Assembly: GCF_037392515.1 (NCBI RefSeq)
Contig: NC_090291.1
Location: 40,097,501 to 40,161,500 of the forward strand
DNA length: 64,000 nucleotides
Source of the DNA: Haliotis asinina
Lineage: Eukaryota; Mollusca; Gastropoda; Lepetellida; Haliotidae
Direction: 5' to 3'
A program made the translations under genes and the position numbers. Below, piece by piece: positions 1-11,504 of this stretch. The notes under the pieces were generated by a model, which had not been told where the DNA came from, ran no database searches, and was given only the letters and a program-made list of their open reading frames with translations. The first letter of the stretch is position 1. Every line of letters begins with the position of its first letter.

Positions 1-437
1 GAGGAAAATGACGTCTGCTACAAATTCAGGGGAGGTAACTCTAATTGTACTATACTCAGTAGGCCAAGATGAGTTACCTCCCTTATACCATTACTTAGTT
101 TTAAGTATCAGTGAATCAGTTGAGGTGTTAGGATAGCTCAAAGTAAGAAGAAAAATTCTCAGTAATTATGAACCAGACTATATATGCTGCTGAATATAGA
201 AATTGAATAAACAAATTGAATCAGTTATCATTCTTGTCACTGATGATGAGTCGTATTTGGAAGTCTACCACAAATCATTCTCAGTCGTATGTTGCTCTGT
301 GATATCTCAGTGACAGATGGTTGTACCTCAAAAGTTCAGGAGCTAGGAATATAGCATGACATGAAGGTAGGGTGAAATGGACTTTAACGTAACGTCGCAC
401 ATATTTTTCTCATATAACGGCGTGCATGCATGTGTAC
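1..437. other. Unassigned AT-rich DNA
   Basis: No gene, recognisable domain or repeat seen here. It adjoins the long repeat that starts near 438 and may be an unmatched outer part of it. Confidence 0.4.
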
Positions 438-1745
438 AGGGAGCCTATACAGAAAGGGGTGGTGGGGTGGGGGGAGAAGAAACTCGAAAGCCGCTGAAAG
501 TATGTCTCGGGTCGTTACGTGACCAGTGTAGCCGATATGGTGGCAGCGTAGTATTCAAGATTGAGCCCGGTTTATTTTCAACAGCTGATTAAATTCGCTG
601 ACTATTGTTACAACTGAAATCCTACATGTAGAGGATAGGTTAACTATTTTGTCACTTCAGGTTAAGTCAAATAATTGGTATTAGTGCCCGTGTTAGGACA
701 GTAGATTTGTGGTAAAGTTTCAAGTCGGTATGATAAAGCTCACTGGCTTCTATTCTCGATTCACCGCGAAGATAGACTAAATTGTGCCGATAAAAACTTC
801 TTTCACACATTCGTTTCATTTTTAGATGGAAAACATGCCTTTAGTTGAAAGTATTTGCAAGTAATAGTGACAGTTTTATGACTTTAAAAATTTTAGGCTG
901 TAATTGAAGTTTGTGAAAAATATTTCGCCGATCTGTTCTGATCCGCCATTGAAATGCTACACGCCGTTGTTTGGGTGTTTCTAGTTATTAACTTCAAAAA
1001 CATCTTTCACATACACCTTTAATTCTTATGAGGGGAATATACAATCAGGTGAAATGTGTTTGCAAGTAATCGTGATAGTTTCATAGTCTAAAACACAATG
1101 TGAGGTGTGTGAAAAATATGGCATATTGCCGATCTGATCTGATTCGCCATTGATGCTTGAGGGTTATAGTTCCATAACTTCTTCCTTTCTTGTTGAGCAT
1201 ATTTAACAAAACTGGAAAGGTGTTTTTGACCGCTTTGTGACAGTTTTACACTTTATTTTTGAGAGCAGTGTGGCAGTGGCAGTTAACATTTTGTTAATGT
1301 CCATTCCATTCCCCACATGCAATAAGATATCTTAATTAATTATTAATGTAAACAAAAATGTCACAAAGGACAGCTAATGTTAATACGTGTTCTCGCGATA
1401 CTCTCTCGTTATTTAACCTGTTTTGGGAGGGAAGGCCACGGTGTATCATTTATTCTTTCGTTCATTCACATATGTACTTCTTTCTTTTTATCCTTTTTCT
1501 TTATTTCTTTCATTCATGCACATAATTCTTGCTCTCAATTCTTACTTTAATTAATTCATTCATTCATTGTAAAATTCCGACTGATACAATAAACTGGCTG
1601 AAGTTCTGTTAAACACAACTGAAGTTGCGCTGGGAGTGAGCCAAGTCACTGTGTGCGTTGGAGCATGACGAGGCACACGTTAATTAGTACAAATGGTAAA
1701 GAAAGCAGGCGAGTGACCTATACCTGCTGTAGAGTATCCCTTGTG
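438..1745 (+). repeat. Long dispersed repeat A, copy 1
   Basis: This stretch is matched, in order, by 24196-24991: the segment around CCTATACAGA, the GTCGTTACGT segment, TTCGCTGA, CTACATGTAGA, the CAGTTAACATTTTGTTAA segment, a run of ATTC repeats, AATAAACTGGCTGAAG and GCATGACGAGGCACAC. Copy 1 has about 470 bp more (roughly 720-1190). That extra part holds two related units of about 200 bp, each with a GCAAGTAAT segment followed by GCCGATCTG and CGCCATTGA. No coding capacity is seen and the class is unknown. Confidence 0.75.
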
Positions 1746-1780
1746 TTTATGGGTTGATGCTTGTACTAGCCCAGACTTAA

Positions 1781-2969
1781 AGGTCACATGCAACGTAAAA
1801 CACGACTTTGCAGATTCTGATACCTTTCGGTATGCACTTGCCGAAACAAATCATCAAAAATGCCAGTTCAACTTACACAGTTGATACAAAAACGTGATGA
1901 AAAAGAGCCCGTGAAATCGGAGTTCAAACGATTCACTAAATTTCCCCCAGCGCTGGGGGGAAAAGTGGATTCAACAGCGGTGCTGCGCTGCTCCCATAAC
2001 GCATGCGCTGTGAATAGGTTCGCGGAGCTTGAAACAGTATGCATGCTCGGAGTATGAGGTTGTGAGCAGTAGTCTTATTTTGGTTGTGTTCACAAGCAAG
2101 TAAATAATCTACTCGTTACATAAAAAACAAAAAACTTGTTGATAGTGGTAAGCAGCCTCTGTCACAGAGAGAGCTCAATGTCCCCTAGAACCCTGATTTC
2201 GATCTACCAGGCTATACGCCATAAACAATATAAACTGCTATATGCCTCGTGCGCCCGAGTCCTGTCTCTGCCACATTATGTCATGAGACAGGCGTGATAC
2301 TTGTACACATTACATGTTTTCTGTCTGTGGGCTGCAAACAAACTACATCCAGTTTTCTCGGAGGACTAGATCTCACGGAAACTGGTGCAAACTCTTGTCA
2401 GTTTCAACTCCTGCTTTGTACTTGGATGAATGACAGTTTCTAGTCAGTAGTTCACCATCTCTACTAAGGTGATTTTTGATTGAATCGAACGCAAATTCAG
2501 AGAACTTGTATTCACAAAACCCAACATCTCTATATACATTCTTTATGGATAACAACTTCTTCTCGTGTATATGAATCCATACTGAAACGACGCATCAAGT
2601 ACAATAAAAGAAGTTGTTATTCATGAAGAATCTTACTTTCTTGTGACTCGCCATACTTCTAAAATGCCTATCAAACAGATCATCGTTCTGAACACACAAT
2701 GAGCCCTCAGCGTATCAGCAAATGAACCAGCCAATCGGAAGCCGCCGTTATGCATGAATGCACACCCACCCGCTATGACTGTGTTCGGTCTCCCGAGGGT
2801 TTTGTTTGAGCGAAATAAGTCCAAGTACAAAATATTGCACTTTTGAATCGCGATTGTACGCTTTTAAATTTGTTTATTTGTTTTTTACAAGCAGCAATGT
2901 ATATCATATGTCATGAATACGTGATATTTGTGTTTTAATTATGTTTGATTTTTTGGTTGCATGTGACCT
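1781..2969. mobile_element. TTAA-flanked inverted-repeat DNA element, copy 1
   Basis: The left end AGGTCACATGCAAC is the exact reverse complement of the right end GTTGCATGTGACCT, and both ends are flanked by TTAA (1777-1780 and 2970-2973). A TTAA target duplication is typical of piggyBac-like elements, so a non-autonomous element of that kind is likely. The left 400 bp recurs at 61607 and, inverted, in the short element at 14623. Internally there is a short stretch (about 2582-2640) like the outer end of the Penelope-like element at 63.8 kb, and an inverted piece of it at about 2541-2560. No transposase is seen. Confidence 0.75.
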
Positions 2970-3069
2970 TTAAGCTGGTTCTATAGTGCCAGCCCACTGA
3001 GATACCATGCCGCAGTTCATGAATACCCCTCAGACACATTACTGGTCAGTCATTCTTGTACCTATTAAT

Positions 3070-3173
3070 GCCAGGCGCCAGACTGGGACCATTTGGTATG
3101 GAACGGTCGGGGATCAAACCCTCGACCTTCCGCTCTCCGGGCTGGCGCTCTAACCACTAAACCACGGAGGCAG
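3070..3173 (-). mobile_element. tRNA-like SINE head
   Basis: Read on the minus strand it has a tRNA-like start, GCCTCCGTGGTTTAGTGG, followed by GGTTAGAGCGCC (A-box-like) and GGTTTGATCCC (B-box-like). No clean cloverleaf or discriminator end is seen, so it is called a SINE rather than a tRNA gene. It belongs to a different subfamily from the ACTC-tailed SINEs in this window. Confidence 0.55.
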
Positions 3174-3175
3174 TT

Positions 3176-4040
3176 ACGACGTAAAGGAAAAGCTGACTGC
3201 TTGAAAGTTAACTTCACAGCACAAAGCCTCATGCCTACGTGAAGAATAATGACAAATCCGTGATAATAGCAATTTAAATGCGCGTTAAGATCGTCCCCGC
3301 GGTAGGGTCGTTCAATCTCAGTGAATGCTGGAATCCTGTTCAAGACAATTTTGATATTGATATTGGCTCTTTGATAACGCATAACGCAAGAGCTGGTTAC
3401 ATCGTCCGTTTGATTTTATTTCACACCGATGAAATGCTCACTGACACATCATCTAATAACTGTAACCAAACCAAATTATGCGCAGTCACATGAAATCGAC
3501 AGACCAACTTTGATCATTTGTTTCATAATTTGGATACCAGAATAAACAAAAAAGTCTTTTTACAAAGGGTTATTATTTTGTTGTTACTTTTTGCTAGGTT
3601 TTACGAGGGGGACCACTCACTAGTAGAACAGCCAGATCTGCGAGTTGCACGTGTGAAATTGAAGTTTCACTCCATACGTTTGTTGATTACCTGGCTGTTC
3701 AACCAGCAAGCTCTCCCCCTTCGTCAAAAATAGCGAAAGGAAATAATGATCGTTTGTCAAAGCACTTTTGTTATTCTTGTACAGCAGATATTACATGACT
3801 GCACTTCATTCTAGATGGAGTAGACTTGATCCGATTACTTGATAGTGAGCGACCATGGGAAAGAACGAAATTCAGCTGAAAACAGTCGGGTATTGTGTGG
3901 TGTTTTTTGTTGGTTTTTTTTTTTCAAACTAATGATGACCCGATATGTTACTTGCTGGACTGTCACGAACAGAACAACCATATCGTTTTTGCCGTCTTTA
4001 TATCACCCTATAATGAACCCATGGGGATCAGTATGTTCGT
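3176..4040. other. Intergenic, no gene recognised
   Basis: Short open frames occur on both strands but none matches a known family, shows splice-site support or has coding-like structure. Nothing else identified. Confidence 0.4.
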
Positions 4041-4049
4041 TTTTACTCA

Positions 4050-4085
4050 TTTACTTACTTACTTACTTACTTACTTATTTACTTA

Positions 4086-4127
<42 letters not shown>

Positions 4128-4220
4128 TAGCACTCAATCAATCGATCGATCGATCAATCGATCGATCAGTCGCCCATCTACCCACGTACTCACTCATTCA
4201 CTCACTCACACAACAACCCA
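4050..4220. repeat. Compound tetranucleotide microsatellite
   Basis: A (CTTA)n run passes into (CTTG)n, back to CTTA, then into ATCG/ATCA-type repeats (about 4138-4170) and imperfect CTCA repeats. The leucine- and serine-rich frames across it are artefacts of the repeat. Confidence 0.9.
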
Positions 4221-4345
4221 CCTATGTAAGTACGTACCTACTTACTTGTAAAATGAGATACGTGTGTATGGTTTAATGCTGATTTTTCTGGCAGGTTTTC
4301 TATTTACTTATTACTTAGTAATTACTTATTTACCTTTCGTACTCG

Positions 4346-4615
4346 TGAAGGTCCCGGGGTAGCATAGGCCTTCAGCAACCCATGTTTGCCATTAAAGGCG
4401 ATGATGCTTGTCGTAAGAGGCGACTAACGGGATCGGATGGTCAGGCTCGCTGACTTGGTTGACACATGTCATCGATTCCCAATAGCGCAGATTGATGCTC
4501 ATGATATTGATCACTGGATTGTCTGGTCCAGACTCGATTATTTACAGACCGCCGCCATATTGCTGGAATATTGCTGTGTGCGGCGTAAAACAAACTCACT
4601 CACTCACTCACTTAC
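4346..4615 (+). mobile_element. ACTC-tailed dispersed repeat D
   Basis: Near full-length copy of the commonest repeat of the window. It starts GTGAAGGTCCCGGGGTAG, passes through CTAACGGGATCGG, TTGGTTGACACATGTCAT, ATTGTCTGGTCCAGACTC and GGAATATTGCTG, and ends GCGGCGTAAAACAAACTC plus an (ACTC)n tail. Orientation here is defined with that tail at the 3' end. Confidence 0.85.
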
Positions 4616-5586
4616 CCTTCGTATATTTATCCTAAATTCATATCACTGAAAAATTATGATAAAGGAAATTTGCAGAAAAAAAACAATTCGTGTCCCAGGT
4701 AATACCGGAGTCAGACGCTCTATTTGACAGAAATATCCAGAGGGTGTCACACTTGTAGAAGAGGTGCAGTATGCGTATGTGGTAGATTCTAACACCGTTA
4801 TCAAGCAAAAGATGTTCCACCTATTTGCCGACCCTCAGTAAATAATCCAGTATCGGTTAAGAGTTCAGTGACTGACAGCATGGGCATCCTCTAACGACAA
4901 GCACGGGCTGCTATAGGCCGCTTCAAACCCATTTTAAGAATGGAGTATCGCCGTCTCTTAGATTTAAAGCCCTTAATTCAATATTGAAGAACGAGTTACA
5001 CAGTAAGTCAAGTATTCTGACATTTCACATACTTCCGGGTGATGTGTTACCTTTTGTATTATTTTGCATTTCTTGTTATGAGATTATCGCTATATGACAC
5101 GTGTAAACACGTCCCAGATGAATGTTGGGAATGCTAAGTGCCAGCTTATAGTTTGGTAGATATGAGTGGGTTGTGTGCTCTGTAATACTATAGTGAAACA
5201 CTCTGTCAGACAGCAGCCCAGCCCGTCCTGTTTCAGCGGAGAATTTTCTACAATCCTTTACCCACTAGCGAGAAATGTTAATGTCGGCACCTGGTTGTCC
5301 CTTTCTCTGCCCTCCTCCCTCGTAACAAGTTGGTTAGCTGTTTTGATCAGCGTTTCGTTGAGTGTTTATTAGTTTTCGAGTTAAATTGCAACGAATCCGT
5401 CCGCTTCTAGCAAAAACGGACTGTAGTTTGCATGTAACTAATTTTCGGGTAATATATTGTTTAAACTTACGCCCTGCACATGCCAGGTTCCCGTTTCACA
5501 GAGATATCGTAGCGTTACGACTGTCGTACGTCTATGTTACGTGGCCCAGATTTTCGAAGCTCTCTTGGCGGTAAGATAGTCGTAAG
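4616..5586. other. Intergenic, no gene recognised
   Basis: A weak relic of repeat D is visible near 4855-4925 (GACTGACAGCATG, AACGACAAGCACGGG). Otherwise nothing recognised. Confidence 0.4.
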
Positions 5587-6361
5587 TACGAGGGTTGGCT
5601 GAAAAGTTCTAAGCCTCACTGTGAAAAAAAGTTACAAAGTCCACGTTTGTAATTTTTTTTTTCTACATAGTCCTCTTCCAAGTTCACACACTTTTACCAG
5701 CGATGCTGCAAGGCCTGAATCCCGGTCAGGAAGAAATCTTCTTCAGCTACCCTAAAAAAATCAGTCACAGCGGAAATGACGTCATCATTACTTGCAAAAT
5801 GGCGACCGGCGAGTTCCTTTTTCATTTTGGGGAACAGGTGGAAGTCAGAAGGAGCCAAATCAGGTGAATAAGGAGGATGGTCAATGAGTTCAAAGCCACA
5901 ATCGCGGATTGTTGACATGGCCACCACCGATTTGTGAATAGGCGCATTGTCTTGGTGGAAGAGGACACCTTTAGCGATCATCCCTCGTCGTTTGGCTTTG
6001 ATTGCTTCTCGCAACTGGTTCAGTAGATCAGCATATTATCTGCCGTTGATAGTTTGACCTTTTTCAAGATAATCAATGGGCAGAATACCCCTGGAATCCC
6101 AAAAGACTGATGCCATCACCTTTCCAGCTGAAGGAACAGACTTGGCTTTCTTCGGAGCTGGTGAATCAGGATGCTTCCACTGTGTTGACAGTAGTTTTGT
6201 TTCTGGTTGAAAGTGAAGTATCCAGGTCTCATCCATGGTTACAAATCGTGCCACAAAATCATCGGGATCTGCTTCAAAACGACGCAAATTGTCAAGGGAC
6301 ATCTGGAAGCTGACACGTTTCTGTTCTGCTGTCAAGAGCTTTGGCACCCATCTTGCAGACT
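5587..6361 (-). pseudogene. Mariner-family transposase, truncated
   Basis: DNA transposon remnant of the mariner (IS630-Tc1-mariner) superfamily. On the minus strand it encodes the catalytic half: VTMDETWI (first Asp), HQDNAPIHKS (second Asp), then YSPDLAPSD (third Asp), the D,D34D arrangement of mariners. A left terminal repeat starting CGAGGGTTGGCTGAAAAG follows a TA at 5587-5588. The frame runs 6347-5694 with one in-frame TAA stop at 6036-6038 (in TINGR-stop-YADLL). The N-terminal helix-turn-helix half and the other terminal repeat are missing, because the copy breaks off at a piece of repeat D at 6362. It cannot make an active transposase. Confidence 0.9.
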
Positions 6362-6425
6362 TGAATATTTACAGACCGCCGCCATGTAGCTGGAATATTG
6401 CTGTATGCGGCTTGAAAAAACAAAC
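6362..6425 (+). mobile_element. Repeat D, 3' fragment
   Basis: Only the 3' end of the family is present (ATTTACAGACCGCCGCCATG, GGAATATTGCTG), joined directly to the broken end of the mariner copy. Confidence 0.75.
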
Positions 6426-7039
6426 AAACAACCTAGAATCACCACCATTTCTCCCTCTCCAAGTGACATCCACGCCCTGACGTATCACTTGCATAATGAG
6501 AAATTATTTCATCAATAGATTTTGATTTCAGATTACTCTGTACACAAACACTGTCCATGATACCATGCATGTCCAAAATATTTCAAACGTCGGGAACTTA
6601 AGCTGTATGACAGACATTCCTAATGTTATTTCCTCCATGTTTGGAATATGAATAAATAATCCTATCATTTGCATAACTCTTGAACATTTTGAAATCAGTC
6701 GATGCGAGATCGTTTCTAATTTCAGACATGTATGTAACTAAACTAGCTCTCAAAAGGAACTATATACCGAAAAATATTGCATAAACATTCACTGAAAAAC
6801 AAATGTTGTAAAGTTATACTGAGACATGTCACACACGTGCAGACCCATCCGTTCCGGCAACAAACGGCGAAACAAAGTAACGAATCGCCTAAACGGCGCA
6901 AAAAAATATGAAAACGACTTACTCCGATGTAGCACGAAATTCACGTGTATCTTAGCGGTATAAAACAGCGTACACCGCCATTAAATGAACTAAAAAATAT
7001 GCCACATTGGAAGCAAATCGAAAGAGAGGGTGTTGTCAG
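6426..7039. other. Intergenic, no gene recognised
   Basis: AT-rich, with no coding or repeat match recognised between the mariner and Tc1-like remnants. Confidence 0.4.
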
Positions 7040-7775
7040 AATGGCCTAACAAGGAGCTAACAACAACATCTTTACCAGAATCATCGGCTGCACCCGAGCA
7101 GACTGATGCATCGACTAAGACCAACAGGCAATACGTCAGACAGACCTAGCGTGGCCGACCTCATTATGGCAACATTCGGACAATTCATCGGAGAAATCAT
7201 TTTAAAACGCCGACCTTAAAGGCATTGACGGCACTGGGAAACCCTCTGTCGACCTCCAGTGTATCGGAGACTAACAGAACATGGACTACGAGAACATTCG
7301 AACACGTCGCCGCAACTGCAAAACGGACGTCGTCGACTGACATGGCCCAGGCGAGCTCGGTGTTGGCAAATGCCTGCTCGGCGGCATGTGATATTCACAG
7401 ACGAGAGTAGGTTTTGCCCGTACAATATAATGACGGCCGGGCGCGTGTTTACAGATGAGCGGTTCAGTACGACCGTTTTTCAGAAGATAGCGTTATGGTG
7501 TGGGATAGCATCTGCAACGATCTTGTGATTAAGATACTGGGATGAAATTTTGTGATCAGATGTCATGGCTTTTATCCAACAACCATTGTCTGCCAACTCG
7601 AAAACGCAAGACCTCATTACGGACTGACAAATGACTTTCTGCTTAAAGTTAATATTGTTGTTTGCCGTTGCCAGCATGTTCTCCCGACTTGATTTCGATA
7701 GATACTACACATCAGTACATCAGCTTGTCACCGCTCAACAACTGGAACAATGTCTCCTATAAAGAATTGCCATAA
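7040..7775 (+). pseudogene. Tc1-like transposase remnant
   Basis: Degraded plus-strand Tc1-family transposase. Recognisable pieces in order: a helix-turn-helix region ending near RQT-RGRPH (7137-7160), the linker RRLTEHGLRE (7265-7290), RRLTWPRRARCWQ (7328-7370), the first catalytic motif VIFTDESRFC (7388-7420) and VFQKIALWCGIAS (7475-7515). Weaker C-terminal pieces include SPDL (7684) and VTAQQLEQ (7728). Several frame changes and stops separate them, so it is a dead DNA transposon. It is unrelated in sequence to the mariner at 5.6 kb. Confidence 0.75.
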
Positions 7776-7997
7776 AAGGAGACTATGCTTGTCGTAAGAG
7801 GCGACTAACGGGATCGGGTGGTCAGGCTTGCTGACTTGGTTGACACATGTCATTGGTTCCCAGTAGCGCAGATCGATGCTCATGTTGTTGGTCACTGGAT
7901 TGTCTGGTCCAGACTCGATTATTTACAGACCGTCGTCATATAGCTGTAATATTGCTGAGTGCGACATAAAACTAAACTCACTCACTCACTCACTCCA
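7770..7997 (+). mobile_element. Repeat D
   Basis: Copy lacking the first 50 bp. It has CGACTAACGGGATCGGG, TTGGTTGACACATGTCAT, ATTGTCTGGTCCAGACTC and an (ACTC)n tail. Confidence 0.85.
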
Positions 7998-8207
7998 ATA
8001 AAGAAACGGATTACGCCTAACGTTACTTGTCTGCAGTTGTTGTTGAACTGAATACTCTATTGCAATTAAACAGGTACTCATACAGTATCCTTGTGTGTGT
8101 GTTGTGTGTCTGGTCTTGTCAGGTCTGGCATGCATGTTACGTATGCGTGTGTGCGTGCATGTTACGTTACGCGTGCATGTAACGTTATGCATGCATGTTA
8201 TGTCACA

Positions 8208-8420
8208 TATAGTTATATGGCGGCGGTCTGTATATAATCGAATGTGGACCAGACAAACCCGTGATCAACAGTAGGAGTATCGGTATGTGTCAACCAAGTG
8301 AGCAAGTTTGACCATCCGATCCTGATAGTCGCTTATTTCGAGCACAGTCGCCTCTTGTGACAAGCATGGGTTACTGAAGACCTTCTCTACCCTGGACCTT
8401 TACGGGTAAAGTTCAGGAGA
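8208..8420 (-). mobile_element. Repeat D, partial and diverged
   Basis: Minus-orientation copy with TATGGCGGCGGTCTGTA, GGACCAGACAAACCC, TATGTGTCAACCAAGT and AAGCATGGGTTACTGAAG. The tail end is missing. Just upstream (8093-8200) lies an imperfect TGTG/GCATG-rich simple repeat. Confidence 0.75.
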
Positions 8421-8949
8421 CACGTCGGATACAAAACTGTTGTTAACTGACTAAACACGACACTGCAGTGCATGGACATTCTACACGTATCTCTTAACTT
8501 AACGTTGCATTTAATCGACTCTCGCACCATCTACCGGCCGAACATTATTGCAAGCGAACCCCACAGAGTTATGCTTCTTGGGGCGCTCTTTACCGACGTC
8601 CTGTAACGCAACTTGTGATTGAGACCAAGACAACACCACGTGTGACAGTTTTCGATGAACGGAGTAACTGTTTACTTTACCTACATGGCAAGTGGTCTTC
8701 TTTTTGGAAGCTGTTCGCCCTGAAGTTTCAATTATCGATTTCAGTTAAGTCGCAATAAATCAAAGTCCTTTTTTGCATCAATAAGAAGCTGAAGTGAGTG
8801 CATATGCCCCCAATATATGAACTATGGACCAAAATATATTCGAAAATGTGTGGCATTGTCCCTTTAACCATACCTTACTTTATCTCACAATCCCCTTGAC
8901 TCTCCATTGAGGAAATAAAAGTGTATGTCTGTAGGATTGCAAACGACTA
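8421..8949. other. Intergenic, no gene recognised
   Basis: Nothing recognised. Confidence 0.4.
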
Positions 8950-9041
8950 TCCCCTTCCATATCAAGTTTATGTCCCGAGGGAAATAATTCTGCTTTGTCA
9001 CGAACGTTCTGGAGGGACATAAACTTTATATGAAAGGGGGA
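8950..9041. repeat. Inverted repeat (foldback)
   Basis: The arm CCCCTTCCATATCAAGTTTA followed by TGTCCC (8950-8975) is complementary, with a few mismatches, to GGGACATAAACTTTATATGA and AAGGGGG (9014-9040). Arms are about 26 nt and the spacer about 38 nt. It could be a small foldback element or part of one. Confidence 0.6.
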
Positions 9042-10061
9042 CGAGTTTATTTATTACCCACGCTCTAAAAAATGAAAATATCGTCATTATCTGTATTAAA
9101 CCGCACATCGCGGATTAATTCATCATTTTCGTGAATCTCAATCGCTCCACTCCAGGAAAACGTATGCTGCGTAAAGGTTATGTAGTTACTTTAACTAGTC
9201 AAGACAATAAACAAAATAAGACAAAATCAAATCAGAATCCATTTTTTCAATTGATGATTTGGTTTCAAACGCAATGATCTAATTCATCAAAAAACTTGTT
9301 AGTGAAAACATTATGAACTGAACTACGTGACCTAAATCTAGCGTGAACGCCCGTCATTCGGCCATTACGTCGTCATGTAGAGAACTGTTCACAAACCAGC
9401 AGACAAAAGGAAGCCATAGGAGTTAGACACACAACAACAATGTGAATAGTAGGAAACTCTACGTCTCGAATAATAGCTGTGTGTCTTCATCAGGGGACCG
9501 TAAATAGTAAGACGACGCTTAGAGGAGAACGCCATTGACGCCTGTTCATATCCACATAGCCACCACATCCTACAATTCTTAATGTAGATCTCAGTTAAAC
9601 CGCTGTCATATGGCAGAAATACTGATGCGGGTGGCGTAAACCTAACTTCATTTACGTTTAGTTATGGTTGTTACTTTTCTATTTCTGTTGCGTAATTAAT
9701 CCGTGCCGAACTTAAAGCTGTTGTGAAGAGTTTAGCTTATTGTTTTTATTAGCTTTCCCCATGCCCCAGTGATTGTGTTTTGGACACTTTCTCAAAGGGG
9801 CCAACCACTATCTTTATCCCAACATTCCCTTGACAAGAGTACTCGATTCAAAGGTTATAGACCTTTGAGGGATCTGGTCAAACTCGGCGACAGCTTGCTG
9901 TCAGCTTTAATGTGAGTGCTATTTCTGGACTGTGGCAGAAATTTCAAGCTAGTGGGTGCGTGACATATGCACGTGACCAGATCGCCCCAAAGTCACGGCA
10001 GTCTGAGATGATAGGCACATGAGTATCACTACGTTAAGTAACATATTCTTTAACAATTTAA
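9042..10061. other. Intergenic, no gene recognised
   Basis: A poor relic of repeat D may lie near 9590-9650, and a small hairpin (TCAAAGGT/ACCTTTGA) near 9849-9869. No gene recognised. Confidence 0.4.
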
Positions 10062-10186
10062 GGATATCCAGGAGCGTCATTCATCCACGGGATATCCGAG
10101 AGCGTCATTCATCCACGGGATATCTGCGAGGGATATCCGGGAGCGTCATTCATCCACGGGATATCCGGGAGCGTCATTCATCCATG
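10062..10186 (+). repeat. 28-bp minisatellite
   Basis: About four copies of a 28-bp unit (GGATATCCGGGAGCGTCATT, then CATCCACG), with one 12-bp partial unit in the middle. Copies differ by only one or two bases, so the array is young or kept uniform. Confidence 0.9.
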
Positions 10187-10487
10187 CTACCTTTATTAAC
10201 GTAATAACTTGATAAGAAGCATGAAAACAAAGTGGACCCGTGTCTTGGACGCGCAAGGGTACACAAGATACTGAAAGACCTAGTGCTTCATTATTGTCAT
10301 TTTCATTTAGGGGGTTGGTCAATGCAGCTGATGTTTGTTAGTGCTATTTGAACTTTTTGACGGTATGTCACGATGTGCCAACGCATTAAACATTATTATG
10401 GCAAACTTAGTTTTAAAATTCATGAGAAATCTTTTTTACATGTGCTGTATATCAGTTGCTTAGTCTAGTATACATCGGTTGAATTTA

Positions 10488-10757
10488 CTACCCGTGAAGG
10501 TCCCGGGGTAGAACAGGCCTTCAGCAACCCATGCTTGCCATAAAAGGCGACTATGCTTGTCATAAGAGGCGACTAACGGGATCGGGTGGTCAGGCTCGCT
10601 GATTTGGTTGACACATGTCATCGATTCCCCATTTCGCGGGTCGATGCTCATGTTGTTGATCACTGGATTGTCTGATCCCGACTCGATTATTTACAGACCG
10701 CCGCTATGTAGCTGGAATATTGCCGAGCGCGGCGCAAAACTAAACTCACTCACTCAG
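10488..10757 (+). mobile_element. Repeat D, near full length
   Basis: From CCGTGAAGGTCCCGGGGTAG to GGCGCAAAACTAAACTCACT. A 60-odd codon open frame on the opposite strand (MINNMSIDPRNGESMTCV...) is a property of the repeat and recurs in other copies. Confidence 0.9.
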
Positions 10758-11504
10758 TTGAATTGACACGGCTGATTCAGAACAAGGAGCCGAAAAAGTA
10801 ACATGCCAAACTTCATGTTCCCGAAAATGCCATTCAGAGGCCGTTTGTAGTGTGGACAGTATGTAGTTTCATAACTGTAAATGAGTATGTGACCATTACG
10901 GAAATTATCTTTAGTAAATACACATAAAAAGGCTCTAGTTCTTTTATCCCAACAACCCCTTAAGGAGTGTACTGGATTCAAACCAAGTGATTTATAGAGG
11001 AAATCAGAGTAGTGAAGTAACAGCAAGATCACAAGTCTCAAATAAACATTTCCTCCAAATGGGAGCCTGTTTGTTAAATGGGCAAAACAGCTGCATGTTT
11101 CCAAGAGAGTTTGGAAGTTCATCAGCTGTGATCAGAACAGCGTGTGTTCCATGAAAGAAAGCTTCCACTGATCTTCGTATACTGTAAAGAACACACTGAC
11201 CACTAAGCTTCAGTACCTACAGTATTTAGGTAATTTTTACCTGGTGGCGAATCTAAATATTCCAAGAGATCCTTTGTTGGCGGCTGAATGCATGAATCAT
11301 GCATTCAAGAGCTTTGTTGCAATAAATAATGCAAGCATATGAATCTCACGCTTGTTGTAATACTGACGTCGGTGAATACAAACATAAACCGGAAGAGGTT
11401 AAGAGTACATTGCATGACCTAAAAAACTACCAACCTCAATATGAATGACAACATTTATGCAAAAACGCTGAACAGTACAAACTCATTTCGCGAATCCTTT
11501 TCTC
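10758..11504. other. Intergenic, no gene recognised
   Basis: A 122-codon minus-strand open frame (10754-11122) has no recognisable domain and no splice or motif support. A segment near 10935-10980 resembles 9815-9855 (TTATCCCAACA, then ATTCAAA). Nothing firm. Confidence 0.35.

Noticed and set aside
3070-3173. tRNA gene on the minus strand
   Set aside because: A- and B-box-like motifs are present but I cannot fold a clean cloverleaf, and similar heads elsewhere in the window belong to SINEs.
10754-11122. 122-codon minus-strand open frame as a gene
   Set aside because: No domain, motif, splice or promoter support; it starts inside a repeat tail.
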